Shown: positions 23,945 to 35,524, counted from the first letter of the stretch. The stretch: DNA of 64,000 bases from Symbiodinium natans (GCA_905221605.1 CAJNDS010002457.1:248001-312000); one strand, 5' to 3'. Numbers and translations: made by a program. Notes: generated by a model not told the origin, from the sequence alone.

Positions 23945-24150
23945 ACCCTTAGACCCTTAGACCCATAAACCCTTCAACCCTTTAATTCTTAAACCCTTAA
24001 ACCCTGAACCCCTTAAGCCCTTAGGCCCTTAAGCCCTTAAGCCCTTAAGCCCTTAAGCCCTTAAGCCCTTAAACCCTTAAACTCTTAAACCCTTAAACCC
24101 TTAAACCCTTAAGCCCTCAAACCCTTAAACCCTAGACCCTAAACCCTAAA
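23945..24150 (+). repeat. (CCCTTAA)n variant array
   Basis: CCCTTAAG and CCCTTAAA units, with flanking CCCTTAGA variants. Confidence 0.9.
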
Positions 24151-24175
24151 GGCCGGTGGCAAACCCCAGCCAGGC

Positions 24176-24250
24176 CCTAAACCCTAAACCCTAAACCCTA
24201 AACCCTAAACCCTAAACCCTAAACCCTAAACCCTAAACCCTAAACCCTGA
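24176..24250 (+). repeat. (CCCTAAA)n array
   Basis: About ten perfect units. Confidence 0.9.
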
Positions 24251-24260
24251 ACCTCAGCCC

Positions 24261-24325
24261 CTCTGAGGTCGTAGAAGTGGGCTTCATCTTGAAGATTCTG
24301 GGCGATGGTGCTCAGGCTGATGCCC
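24261..24325 (-). CDS. Candidate minus-strand exon
   Basis: On the minus strand the frame reads GISLSTIAQNLQDEAHFYDL after a TAG|G acceptor. The -AQNL- core recalls a second minus-strand segment near 38490-38530. Weak, no family known. Confidence 0.25.
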
Positions 24326-24326
24326 C

Positions 24327-24810
24327 TACCCTAAACCCTAAACCCTACACCCTAAACACTAAACCCTAAACCCTAAACCCTAAACCCTCAACCCTAAACC
24401 CTCAGCCCTAAACCCTAAACCCGAAACCCTAAACCGTAAGCCCTTGCGAAACGGGTGGGCAAAAACCCGTAAACCCTAACCCTGTGCAGGAGGGAACAAA
24501 ACCCTTAACCCCAAGCCCTAAACCCTAAACCCTACACCCTAAACCCCGTGAGTTCACTTCTGAGCAAATGGCCGGTTGCATCACGCTTCTTCTCAAGGGA
24601 TTAAGGCAAGGCGAGGCTCGTACTCCTAAGGCTGCACCCCTAAAAGGCTCCCCTTAGTATACTCCTACTATGGCCCTTCTATTGCCTTAGGGATCACCCT
24701 AAACCCTAAACCCTACACCCTAAACACTAAACCCTAAACCCTAAACCCTAAACCCTAAACCCTAAACCCTAAACCCCAAACCCCAAACCCTAAACCCAAA
24801 ACCCTAAACC
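24327..24810 (+). repeat. Telomere-type arrays with a shared variant register
   Basis: Arrays at 24327-24430 and 24693-24810 both begin CCCTAAACCCTAAACCCTACACCC then AAACACTAAA, the same order of variant units, which points to copying of one from the other. The 260 bases between hold no clear exon. Confidence 0.75.
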
Positions 24811-24937
24811 CAAGGGTGCAACCTCAAGGGTTCAAGGTACAACCCTGGGTTTTCTGCATCTCCAGTATCTCCACCTGCAGGTCATCGGCAGTGTGCAGGA
24901 TGTGCCGCGCCTCGGCAGTTCCCTGGAATCTGAGTCT

Positions 24938-24980
24938 TAGGGTTTAGGGTTTAGGGTTTAGGGTTTAGGGTAGTTTAGGG
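24938..24980 (-). repeat. (TTTAGGG)n array
   Basis: About five units. Upstream, 24873-24937 could be an exon (VIGSVQDVPRLGSSLESES after CTGCAG) but is too short to judge. From 25000 to 26870 I see no convincing gene; a GGGGTACC-family hairpin lies at about 25860-25960. Confidence 0.7.
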
Positions 24981-26885
24981 CTCCTAATCCAGCAGAGACT
25001 CGCTGCATCATGCAGTGCTAACCGCTAGGTCCACGTTGCTGGCCTGGAGTACCGCACGTGTCTTGCAAAAGTACATGTAGGAATCTCCGCACATCAAAGG
25101 GTATGTCGCAGCAGCGAGAGCTGATCATGGCCTTTAACGCCTACATCTATGACAGCTGAGGATTGAGTGGAAGCCCTCAGCACCCTCAACCCTAAACCCC
25201 CAAATAGGTTTTGATCTAAGCTCTAGGCCCTTCTGTGGTTTCTTCTTGCACGTCCATCCCCTGCCCACACTTGTGGATGAGCCCCCAAACCCGTAAATCC
25301 TTGCGTCGTGTGCGCGAGTTGTGCGAGATTGGAGGCTGGTGCCAGCATGCATGCAGCGACTCTGTGCTGTGGCTCCTCAGCAGAAGCTTGACGGTCAGGG
25401 TCGGGGTGTTGGACCCTTACCCCCCCGCCCCTCCCATTCAACCCCCCCCGCGAACTCGTGACCAAAAGAGGTTATTGGCCATATAATTTTCGACTAGACT
25501 CGTTTCAGTTTTGCAGCGGCTGAAATCCTGCAAGGTTGCTGCCTTTGTTGCCAAGTCCAGCTACGCCATCTACGACCGCAAGGCAGAAAGCCCCAACAGA
25601 ATTCTTGAGAGTCTCGTGAGACACATTAGCGTCATTAAAGTGTAGGGTTCAGGGTAAAGGCTGCTGAGGACTGCAAGGCTGGTGACATGCTGTGTTGGCA
25701 GCACAGCAGACGTCACATATCCGAGATCAACCCCCTCCCCCAAGTCCCCCAAGAGTGTGTAGGTTCGGCGAATCGAGCCCCGCTCTCTTGGGGACGGCTT
25801 GGCGTTCCGTTGAAGTTGGGCAGGTTTCTGGGATCGTCGCCAGGGTTCCCTTGATGGTTTACGAAAATAGGGGATCCCTAAAATAGAAGCCCCCAAATAG
25901 CAGGATCCCCTTAAAAACAAGGACCCCAATAAGGTACCCCTAAATTCGGAAACCCCGCTTTGTTTCCGCCCAAAACTGCCAGGCTCGAGTTGGGGTCTGG
26001 CGCACTCTGCTCGCACGTGTCAACCCCAAGGGAGACATGTGCGGCACTCGGTCATGCCGGCGATCTTGCCGGTTCTGCTCTTTAAGGGATCATGCAGGGT
26101 ACCGAAGTCCCCCCATTCGCGACTAACAAACCAGTGAGTGATGCATGCGTCGGGCGTGAACTGCTTGAAGCATCTTGAAGCATGAGCGAGAATGGCCACA
26201 TTGGAAGTCCAGCGCCGAGTAAGCAGGGGTAGGCTTGGACAGAATTTTCAATTCTTATTAACCTTACTCCCTATATAATCCTAAAAAAGCACCATTTTTT
26301 TAAACTGTGTACTACCCTTAACCCCTATATTATCTTTATAAAGCCAAATATACATGTACTAGATATAGCCCCCACAACCTACCCCAGTAAGCACGTTGTT
26401 CAGCAGAGCCGCCCACCAACAGCTCCAGAGACGCCGTGCCTTTGTCGGCTCAGGCTGTTGATGCTGCAAACAACCACCATGAAAGAGGAGGACAGACCTG
26501 CCTTTGCAAGAGCCCCGGCCTTGCTAGCCATGTGCCATCCTAGACATCTCCTATACATGTTGGTGCAAGAAAGGAGGGAAGCAGGTCGTCACCAGGAGTC
26601 TCATAACAATCAGGTAATCAGAATGCTGAAAAGCCTTGGCTCTTTCAGAAGGTTGAAGCCGCCAAAATGCACACCGAAGCTACTTAGCTCTTGCATGAAA
26701 GCTAGGTGGAAACCTGGGCAGGTATTCATACACAAGCATTAAGATACTCAGTCACAAATGCATGCCCGCAATTAGTTAACAGGTGTATTACAACCAACAC
26801 CAAGACACACTACGCGCACCACCAAACCATGAGCAAGACTAGTAAACATCAGTAGCAATGATGTTGTGCATAGGTTGAGCCCCTG

Positions 26886-27130
26886 GTGGCGGAGCTCGCA
26901 GCCAGTGGTCTCAGCATCTCCTCAATCTTTCAGATCTTTAATGATGAGGCCGGGCAAGTCACCGGTTGCGTCGTTCAGTATTCCGGAACTTCAGCATACT
27001 TGGATGCAACGTGCAGACGAAAGCACTGTGTAGCTTTCTCGATCGATGTGTGGAACATGCGGGGCCAAAACTTCTGCAAAGCGAAGTGCGCAGCCCAAGT
27101 CTGCGATGCGCTGCGGGAGGTTACGGATGC
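26886..27130 (+). CDS. Candidate exon, Cys-containing, unknown
   Basis: An open frame starting at a GTG codon reads AELAASGLSISSIFQIFND and continues with a Cys-containing part (CRRKHCVAFSIDVW, CKAKCAAQVCDAL) to about 27330. Composition is coding-like, but boundaries and family are unknown. Confidence 0.25.
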
Positions 27131-27499
27131 TGCGAGGCCCAATGCAGTGGCCCTGGGCTCAGATGGGCCCGACGGCAAAGGAGAGTGGCCATGTCTGAGT
27201 GGTCGCCACGGGTGCTTTGGCCTTGTGAAGCCCCAGAACGTTCCTGCTCGCGAAGGTTACCCACCTTCACGGCAAGCAGAGGTGACCGCACAAGAGACGA
27301 CCACAGAAGACTACCCCAAGCAGCCCTAAACCCTAAATCCTAAACCCTAAATCCTAAACCCTAAACCCTAAACTTTAAACCCTAAGCCGCCTTGAAGATC
27401 TTTCCGGCAGGCTCGAGATGCCGATGTTGGACCTGAACTTGGAGGTTGGCCCACTGTGCCTCGGCTCCAAGAAGGGTTCAGAAAAAGGTTTGCACAGTT

Positions 27500-27631
27500 G
27501 CTTAAAGATATAGAGCACATCTCAATGTATATGCATATATATTTATATATGTGTTGTTATCACTCTCTATATATATGTGTGTGTATGTATGTAGTGCAAA
27601 AGTAATTTATATAGTATAATATTACATCCAG

Positions 27632-27667
<36 letters not shown>

Positions 27668-28075
27668 ATAGTATATTTTCATTTCATTATACATATACAT
27701 TCATATATACATTATACATATACATAGACATATACATATCCATGTACATATACATAGACAGACATGTATATGTATGTATATGTATATATATATATATATG
27801 CTATACACATGTAGTACTAATACACAATGTTTCAACATACAGATATTCTATAGTATAATAAGCATATATACGGTATTCATAATATATATGGATGCATGCA
27901 TACATGCATGTATATATATATATATACACAATCTCAAATGCAATGTCTTACCTAGAAGGTCTACGAATGTTTATGTAACACATATAAGGTGCCATATATA
28001 TATATATATATGTATATATATATGTATATAAGTGCGTGTGTGTGCGTGCGTGCGTGTGTGCGTGTGTGTGTGTGA
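27500..28075. repeat. AT-rich region with (TA)n and (GT)n tracts
   Basis: TATATA runs at 27638-27663, 27780-27800 and 27993-28030, then a GTGTGCGTGC run at 28032-28072. No coding sequence. From 28080 to 29030 only a short TTTAGGG array (28626-28650) and a TA tract (28903-28950) stand out. Confidence 0.85.
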
Positions 28076-29035
28076 CGTCCCGAGGGCCGGCCTTTTCTCT
28101 TTCCGTATTCTTATCTGACTTGGCCCATGCTTTTATGTTGAAAGTGAGCTGTGCTGGCCTATGATTTAGGAAGTTCGGACTTTTGACGCTATCCAACCTT
28201 AGACCCTCAAGCACATCATATATCTCCTGCAGTATGCAGTAGGGATTAGGACTGATTGGGACCCCCCAAGCCAAGATGTCAAATGGCAAATCCCGAGCCC
28301 TGAAAGGAAACGGGCAGTGGCCCAGAGCTCACCACTACCTGTTCAGCCTAAGTCTTTCAGTTCAGCTTTTCAAGTGAGAAGCAGGCCCTCCGGGTGACGT
28401 TCCCAGCGGCTGTGCAGAAGCATATGCACACAAGGGTGTCTTGGGGTTGACAATGAGGTTCCCCCTACTTATAGCCTTGAAGGGATTGTATAGGGTACCT
28501 CATTCCCTCATTCCCTACTAACCAACAGTAAGTGGAGGTCTTTCTTCAACCCGAACACGACCACCTGCCGCTTCCTCATGGAGACGGCGATCAGGACCGG
28601 CCTGCATCTGTTTACCTCGGCTAAGGGGTTTAGGGTTTAGGGTTTAGGGTGTCGGGGCGTTGGGGTCCACGAGGGCCAGCTTTTCGAAGTCCAAAGGTTG
28701 GCACGTTTACACTCAGTTTGCTCCGGACATAGCAGGTAGAGCACGGCGCCAGGTACTTGAAGCTGCGCAAGAGCGACGCCCGCTCCTGAGCTCTCGCCGT
28801 CTGCCGGAGCGTTCTAGTCGGTGAGGTTGAAGACCAAAGCCCTCCGAAGCCTATAAACCCTAAACATACCCTCTGAACCCTATACACCCCCCCAAAAAAG
28901 AGGTGTATATATATATATATATACATGTACATATATATATATATATGTACCCTGAACCCTATCAATCAACCGATAAGCACGGGTCCCAGTAGTGCTTCTC
29001 CATGGACTGAGAGAGTTCCGCGCCACCGCCCCCAG

Positions 29036-32000
29036 ATACTGCTGGACATCTTCTGCGGCATTGGCACCATTGGCCTCTGTGCTGCTGGTCACTGCGCCAA
29101 GGCACTTGGAAGCTCTGTTACTAAGTCCAGAGTCTACTTCGCAACCCCCCCATTAGAATCCCCATCACTCACCTTACCAACCCTACTTACTAAGTCACAA
29201 GAGGGCTTCCAAGGCAGGCCGCAGTGTGAAGGGCTTGCGTGTTCCGAGCGGGGAGGCGAAGTCCTGTCTCGCACTGTTCCGGGCTCTTCTTACACGCCTG
29301 CCTGCTCAGAGGTGCCACATGCACTCAAGCATGCTTCCCATTGAAACTCAGCCGACAATGCAGCAGAAGGTGATTGGCGTCGACATTGTCGAGGAAAACA
29401 TCGAGGACACCATCTGATCTTCTTCATCTCTGATGTAAGCCCGGAGCCTCAACGCGGAATGCGGCTGGCCAGTTTCCCGTCCCTTCGTTTTGTGCACATG
29501 TAGGATGCGCGCCGAAACGCGGCGCAGAACTCGATCCCCAACACGGAGTTTATCGTCTGGGCCACGGGCGATGCGTGCCCCGTGGGTCTTGAAAAGTTTG
29601 CTTCCTCGGAATTGACATCTCACCTGCCGGTTCGCTCTTTCTCTTCTCTTCTCTTCTCTTCTGGACTCTTCCCTTCCCTTCCCTTCCCTTCTCCTCTCTT
29701 CTCCCTTGTGTCCCCTGAGACCCAGCTCCGAAGCAAGCAAGCCTCGAAACTGATGGCTCCAGGCTCAAGTCTGACGCCACTCCTGTGGTTCGTGAGCCGC
29801 AGACGCATGGTGCAGATTGAGATGATGAAGGTTGAGGACAGCACCTCGGCTTTCTTCTGGCTGGCTCTGAGGACTTTAGCTTCTTATTTTGGGTTTTTGG
29901 TAGAAGCTACAAATTCAACATAAGCAGCCTAAAAGTGACACTTTTCCGCGGGGGTTTCGGAAGTCAGCCAAGGTACTGTCAAGTTCCGCCAGTTGCCCTT
30001 GGCACTGGATGCACCGCCAGGTCTCGAGGCAGAGAACCCCTCTGCAACCGCGGCACTCCGAGGACAGAGTCTCGGCTTTCTTCTGGCTGGCTCTGAGGAC
30101 TTTATCACTTTAGGGTTTAGGGTTTAGGGTTTAGGGTTTTTTGGTTTTTGTGGAAGTTATAATAAGGAGCCTAAGCCGTTAGGAGGGGTTCAGAAGTCAG
30201 CCAAGGAGTGACTTGGACACTCTGGCCAGCCTTGCAAAAAGTGTCAACGAATCCTTGGTCCAGTTTGCGCCTGATTGGTGCAGCACCTTTTCCGTGCCGC
30301 CACCCGTCTCGACAGAGAAGAGGGTGCCTTTGTCATGGTTGGGTGACATTTTGCATCTTTAAGGGTACTTAAACCCAACAAGGAATAAAATAACATGTTA
30401 CATTTTCAAGGGTACTTGAACCCAATAAGGAATAACAGTTTAAATATTTAATACTATCCCAACCATGAACTAGGTGCCGGCGCCACCGGGGAGCTTCGTT
30501 TCGTCGCAGAAGATCGCCGCAGACCCCTCGCAAAAACATGCCCCCGCTGGGCAGCTGCTGCGGTGGTTGCCCGCCCCCAACAAGGCGCAAGCTGGGCCCG
30601 GAGCTATGGGGTACGCTCACTCCCGGGTGAATTCGAGCCACATGAAGGACCAGGAGGGGAAGAAGGGCAAGGTAGCTGCTGCAGAGTGCCCATACTGCTG
30701 GTCCTTTTAGGGAGCCCCTAGCTGCCCCCTACATACCCCATGAGAGCCCCAAAGCCCTGGTGGCTTAAACCACGGTCAGGATTCCCGGCCTGTGGCAACT
30801 CCATGCCAAGTCCAAGCACCACATGCTCCCATCCGCCCAGGGGACTCAAGGGGGCCTCTGATGCCTGGCTTGGTGACACCAGCGCCCTTCCTGGCAACAT
30901 TCCCGGCGGACAGCCCAGGAAGGCAGGAGATAGCGTCCTTGGACTCGATCTCGACAAAGTCGACGTGCTCCTGCAGTGATCCGGAGCAGCTTCCGGACTA
31001 CAGCTCAAAGAAGCAGAGGAAGAGGAACCAGGCTGCATGCGTATGTGAGTACTCCTTCATCCCGCACCCCGTGATCCTTGATGCTTTCGACTTCGTGCCG
31101 AAGCTCTACGGGCGCGGCGGGATCAACATGAAGGAGATCAATGAGGCGTGCGGGGGCAAGATCCGCCTGCGCGGGCGCGGCAGCCGATATTACGAGCTTG
31201 GCGGCCTCGAGGCTCCCATGAACTTGAAGCTCTACTTGAGCTGCAGCAACCCGACCAGCTTCGACGTTGGCCACCGGATGGTGCTCGAGCTTTTGGGGAA
31301 GTTGGACGCAGAGTTCGAGCGCTTCTGCCGAAACTCCAAGGGCTCGAAGCTCATCTCCAAGCACGGAGCACCTCGCAGGGTGAATGGGAGCTCGGGATTG
31401 TTTCACGCCTCAGTTACGAGGGATGTGCCCCACTTGAATGCCAGAATCAGGGCTTAGAGGGCCTTTAAGGGTCTCAGGTTGTTGTGAGGTGTTAGAGCAA
31501 ATATACAGGTTCATGGCCGTTGCAATGGCTGATCCAGTCTGTCTGACTATGTCTGCTGTTTGACCTGTTTGTGGGCGATGCCTGTGCGCGCCCCCCGGTA
31601 TGCGTGGGACCTTGCCCTACCAGTGGGGCACATCGTGACTGGGAGTTCGCCGAAAGCTATCCTCAAGCAAAGGGGCTCTTGCGCATGTAGTTCAGGCATG
31701 CTGAGAAAAAAGGGGGGGGGGGGCATTCGTTTCGTTTCGTTTCATCCAAGCAGGCTTGGGATACCTTCGGCATGTTTTTGACGTTGGATGGACACTGTCG
31801 CGGACTTGTTTTACGTCAGACATAGCCCAAAGCACGTTGAGATTGTGTATGGCTAGGCGACTACCAAAGAATCTTGTAAGATCTTGTAAGTGTCTCCATG
31901 GAGCCTCTGCAAGCTGCTGGCAATCCTAGGATCCGGGTTGTGTCGTGTAAAGCAAGTCTGCACTCATGGTGCATCCTGGGCCACGCGCGGCGTGAGCCCG

Positions 32001-33992
32001 CATCAGGAAAGATCTCAAGCGGCAGCATCGAAGTCTCAGATGGCCTGTGGTACATTGGGGGATTCAGTACCTTGCGTCTGCAGTTCTAGGGCCGAGCATG
32101 GAGTGTGGTGCGCCGTTTGCAGATCTGTTCTGCAGATCAGAGGTCCGATTTAGCTGGCTTCATTGATCTTCATCGTGTATTTCCGACCGCTCGTTTCCGT
32201 AGTGCCGTTGCTGCACGAGGGACACGGGGCCAGACGTGACACGTCGTGACACGTCGCTTGAACTTTCTGACGTTGCTGCTCGGTGGCGACAACTCGAAGC
32301 TGCCAGGTAGCCAATGGGCAGTGCAGAAGGAACCCCTGGCAAGCCTGGGCTCGTGAAGAGAGATGCTACATGTTTTGGGTACGTAAAACCGATGAGGAGC
32401 AAAACTGGTGGTAACTTTGGGAACGCCCCGGCTCAGGAAGCATTGTGCAGGCTGCTGCCATGTGTGCTGTGGAACAAGAGAACAAGAAGGGGCCGCGCTG
32501 GTCTACTGCACGCAATGTCATGGTGTCGGCATATTTGCAGTCCGTGTTGCCCAGTTCTAGGAACAACACAGAGACTTGCAAAGGTACTTCGCACGGCTAC
32601 AGCATGTAGAGGGGGGTGAGGTAGGGACGCAACATTGTCGACACCGAACCTTGCAGGACGTGTGCAAGGTCTAGACCTTTCGCAGGAAGTTTTGCGAGAG
32701 CGTACCTGGCACATTGGCCTTCGCAAGAGCTTTTCAGTCTCTCAAAACCAAGTACCTGGGTTCAAAGGATGATAAGGTATGGCAACCTAGTCACCGTCAG
32801 CAGCCAGCATTCCATGCGTTGAGAGACCTCAGAAATATCAAAGCTGCAGACCTAAGACTTTCAGCGATGCACCCTTAGACGGAAGAGAAGAGAAGGCCGA
32901 GATCGGATCATGCGAAAAGGCGCCCTTGCTGCCAGATCTGAGAATCTTGAGTGCCGTCTGCCGAGCGTCAGAGTCGCACCCCCGAACCTCCCCTACCCCT
33001 AAACTCTAAACCCTGAACCCAAAACCCGCAACCCTAAACCCTAAACCCTGAACGCTAAACCCTAAACCCTGAACCCTGAACCCTGAACCCTAAACCCTCA
33101 ACCCTCAACCCTAAACCCTAAACCCTAAACCCTAAACCCTCAACCCTAAACCCTAAACCCTAAACCCCCAAGGAAAGACTCCCTGCAATTGCCAAGGCCG
33201 GCAAGGCGGAGGAGGTGGTTCCCAAGATCCTTGGGGACATGGACACGTCCCTGGAGGCTGGTTTAGGGTTTAGGGTTTAGGGCTTAGGGTTTAGGGTTGA
33301 GGGTTTAGGGTTGAGGGTTTAGGGTTTAGGGTTCAGGGTTTCCGGGTTTAGGGTTTAGGGTTTAGGGTTTAGGGCCGACCCAGTCACGCGTGTAAGTAGT
33401 CCAAGCCCGAAGCCCGAAGCCCGAAATGTCAGGGCCTGTAGTGTGACATGCACTTCGGAAATGAGGAGTTGCAAGTTTGGAAGGTTCCTTAGAAGAGGTT
33501 GATACATTTAAAGATATATAAGTTGACTACGCAGGGGCCATGTTTTGGCTACTCCGTGTGCACGCTATTCCCCTGGGTAGCCACGGCCTTCGGACCTGAA
33601 GGAAGGCTATGTGATCATGGTGGCGTTGATGCGCTAAGTGGTTAAGCGTCCCGAAAATATTCTGTCAACTTGCGGTAGAGCAGCAGCCACGCGGGTGGTG
33701 GTAGTGGTCATAGGGCTTACTTAAAGCTCCACTAGTAAGTAGGGCAAATGCCCCAGCTGCATGTATAGTTACCGAGGTGTACTTTGTGGTACTTTACTGT
33801 AACTTTAGAGCCTTACCTTTTTTGGGTTTACTGGGTTTCTTATTAAGGCAGCTAAAAGTTTAATTTATAGCTACCCTCCTGAGTGCAGCCAAGTGTAGTC
33901 TCAGCCATAACCAGCCATAAACCCCCCCGTTCTTGGAGCCGTGCGTCTTTTCACCTGCCAGGTGGTCGCCGTGGTGGATCCATCCAGGGCAG
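29036..33992 (+). CDS. TrmA/TRMT2-like tRNA (uracil-5-)-methyltransferase, internal exons
   Basis: Five exons join in phase: 29036-29101, 29370-29405, 29504-29554, 33197-33256 and 33962-33992. They read ILLDIFCGIGTIGLCAAG (SAM-binding motif I, compare LLD.CCGTGTIGL), VIGVDIVEENIE | DARRNAAQNSIPNTEFI (compare V.GVE....A.EDAR.NA..N...N.EF), AGKAEEVVPKIL (compare G.AE...P) and VVAVVDPSRAG (compare VA..DPPRAGLH). These are the consecutive catalytic-domain motifs of the family that methylates U54/T-loop uridine in tRNA. In the last motif the usual second Pro is Ser. Donors are GC, GA, GT and GC; all acceptors but the first resolved one are AG|G. The N-terminal part and the C-terminal exons with the catalytic Cys motif were not securely found; 34775-34900 (LCFVNPIVAARGPF) is a faint possibility. 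A 3.6-kb intron holds the KH gene. Confidence 0.68.
29752..31379 (+). CDS. KH-domain RNA-binding protein (multi-exon), nested in a TRMT2-like intron
   Basis: Exons 29752-29840, 29973-30066, 30206-30323, 30474 to about 30690, and about 30976-31379. The first four join in frame across three short introner introns, reading VEDS|TVKFRQLPLALDAPPG..., RGQS|DLDTLASLAKSVNES..., STEKR|VPAPPGSFVSSQ.... The last exon has a KH domain: FDFVPKLYGRGGINMKEINE then CGGKIRLRGRGSRYYE, with the GRGG (GxxG) loop that contacts RNA, and a following helix LKLYLSCSNPTSFDVGHRM. The start at ATG 29752 is the simplest but not proven. The gene lies wholly between exons 3 and 4 of the methyltransferase gene, same strand; the 3' end after the GT donor at 31380 was not found. 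The link from the 30474 exon to the KH exon is inferred from order. Confidence 0.6.
29841..29972 (+). repeat. Introner, family A copy 1 (spliceable intron)
   Basis: 132 nt, from the GC donor GACA|GCACCT to the acceptor GCCAAG|GTACTG. Core CGGCTTTCTTCTGGCTGGCT ... GGAAGTCAGCCAAG. Flanking GCACC/GTACT may be a decayed target duplication. Confidence 0.75.
30067..30205 (+). repeat. Introner, family A copy 2, with internal telomere units
   Basis: 139 nt, GA donor ACA|GAGTCT and acceptor CCAAG|GAGTGA (duplicated GAGT). Where other copies have ACTTTAACTTTTTGGG, this copy has ACTTTAGGG extended to four TTTAGGG units. Confidence 0.8.
30324..30473 (+). repeat. Introner, family C copy 1 (spliceable intron)
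   Basis: 150 nt between AGAGG|GTGCC and AACTAG|GTGCC: a perfect 5-bp duplication that supplies the GT donor and the G after the acceptor. Contains two tandem TTTAAGGGTACTTAAACCCAA-type segments. A second copy is at 56648-56743. Confidence 0.8.
32160..33000. other. Long intron or intergenic stretch without recognised gene
   Basis: From 31460 to 32990 several open frames exist but none with family motifs or consistent splice pairs. Under the nested-gene reading it is intron of the TRMT2-like gene. Confidence 0.4.
33000..33170 (+). repeat. Mixed CCCTAAA/CCCTGAA/CCCTCAA array
   Basis: Variant units interspersed; ends about 27 bases before the CCAAG|GCC acceptor at 33197. Confidence 0.9.
33262..33375 (-). 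repeat. (TTTAGGG)n array behind an exon
   Basis: Starts five bases after the exon ending at 33256. Contains TTGAGGG and TTCAGGG variants. Confidence 0.9.
33782..33893 (+). repeat. Introner-like element, family B copy 1
   Basis: 112 bp, CTTTGTGGTACTTTACTGTA ... GAGTGCAGCCAAG, flanked by the 4-bp duplication TGTA (33778-33781 and 33894-33897). Confidence 0.85.
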
Positions 33993-34004
33993 GTGCTCCC
34001 TAGA

Positions 34005-34130
34005 CCCTAAACCCCAAACCCCAAACCCCAAGTCCCAAACCCCAAACCCCAAACCCCAAACCCTAAACCCTAAACCCCAAACCCCAAGCCCTTAACCCTA
34101 ATCCCTAAACCCCAAACCCTAAACCCTAAA
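34005..34130 (+). repeat. (CCCCAAA)n/(CCCTAAA)n array
   Basis: Mostly CCCCAAA units. From 34140 to 35500 no gene is secure; a 91-codon minus frame and plus frames overlap without motifs, and a TA tract lies at 35130-35158. Confidence 0.85.
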
Positions 34131-35524
34131 CAAACCCAAGGCTCCGCAGAGTAGATGCTGAGCAAGGCACGTCAGCTTTGCAGGTTCATGGTCTGCCTCG
34201 TTTCGGCTCGAACACCAGGACTTATAGGCTAGGTAGACCCTTCTTGGGACATGTTACATATTTTCCCTTACTTTTTCGGGTTGTGGTAGACCCTCCTTGG
34301 GACATTTTAGATATTTTTACCCTGATTGGGTTTAAGAGGCGTCATGTTCAGGAATATTTCGTTCAGAGGGTTTGAAGAGCCATCCTGGTAGGACGTTGGG
34401 GGCGCTTGGACGTTGCAAAAAGCAAGTCCCAAGATCTCTTTCTACCTAGCCAAGGGAAAGACCCCAGACTCACGAGCCCACAAAGAAATTCAGGGTACGG
34501 GTCTCCGAGTAGCCCTGAAGGAATGCGCTTCCCCCCTAAGCCATAGTCAGATCCTGAAAAGCATTTACGGACTATTCCTGAATTATGCGGTTTTGGAAGT
34601 CGTGGGGGGTTTTCGAGATCCTCCGGCCACAAGGTCACCCGACCCTTTACGTTTCACTGGGGTGAAGTCAATCTTCCCCGGTCGCCCCCCCGGGCACAAA
34701 GCGATGCCTGCGGCGCCACACAAGCTAGGTTGGGTGCTCTGGGGCTCCAAACCGCAATTTGCTGGGGTCCTTGTGAGGAACTTGCCGTAAGTTGCCGCCA
34801 GAAGGAGACGGCATCTTTGCTTTGTCAACCCTATTGTGGCAGCACGAGGTCCCTTCAAGAGCCCAAGTCTATGTGCCAGCAGAATGAAGAACAGTCTTAC
34901 TTCGGCTTTAGCTGAACTTTACACTTTTTGGGTTTCCTTTTTTAGTAGGAATATTAAAGTTTAACCTTTTTACCCCTTGGTCATTGGAGAAGTAAGCAGT
35001 TGGACACGGATGCCGGAACCGCCGAAGGTGGAGGGAGGAAGAGCAAGGAGTCGCTGCCCGCCCTCTGCTTCTTGGCTTCGAAGTTGTCACCCTGGGTTTC
35101 GGGAATCGTTTATGAGGGAATTCGGGCATATATATATATATATATACATATCTATATATGCCCTTTATCGGAGTTTCTAGGGTGCCTCACTCCCTCATTC
35201 CCTACTCAGCTTAACCCTAAACCCTCAACCCTCCCTGCCAGCACTGCGAAACAAGTGCTAAGACCCCCAAGAAGGTGCCCCTTCAAATCGCAAACCCCCA
35301 AAGCGGTTTTTGCTGGGGGAAGCTTCAGGTTGGAGCGAGAAGGGCCCGGAGCTCAGCAGTCTGGGCCTCTTGCTCTTGGCCGAAAATCAGGTGGGGTGCT
35401 ACACTGGGTGGTGGTCAAGATATGGTCCCCTTTTTGGGCCCCTGCAATATTACGGCACCTAGTATTTAGGGTACCCCAAGAGGGATCATAATTTTGACAA
35501 CCACCCACATGGTCCCCTAAACCA

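Noticed and set aside
28044-28289. Minus-strand frame of 113 codons beside the GT run
   Set aside because: Its middle and C-terminal parts are translations of (GT)n and (TA)n; the remainder is too short to judge.
30792-31457. The 221-codon frame as one single-exon KH protein from its first ATG
   Set aside because: The first 65 codons lack protein-like composition and contain likely splice signals; only the part from about 30976 carries the KH domain.
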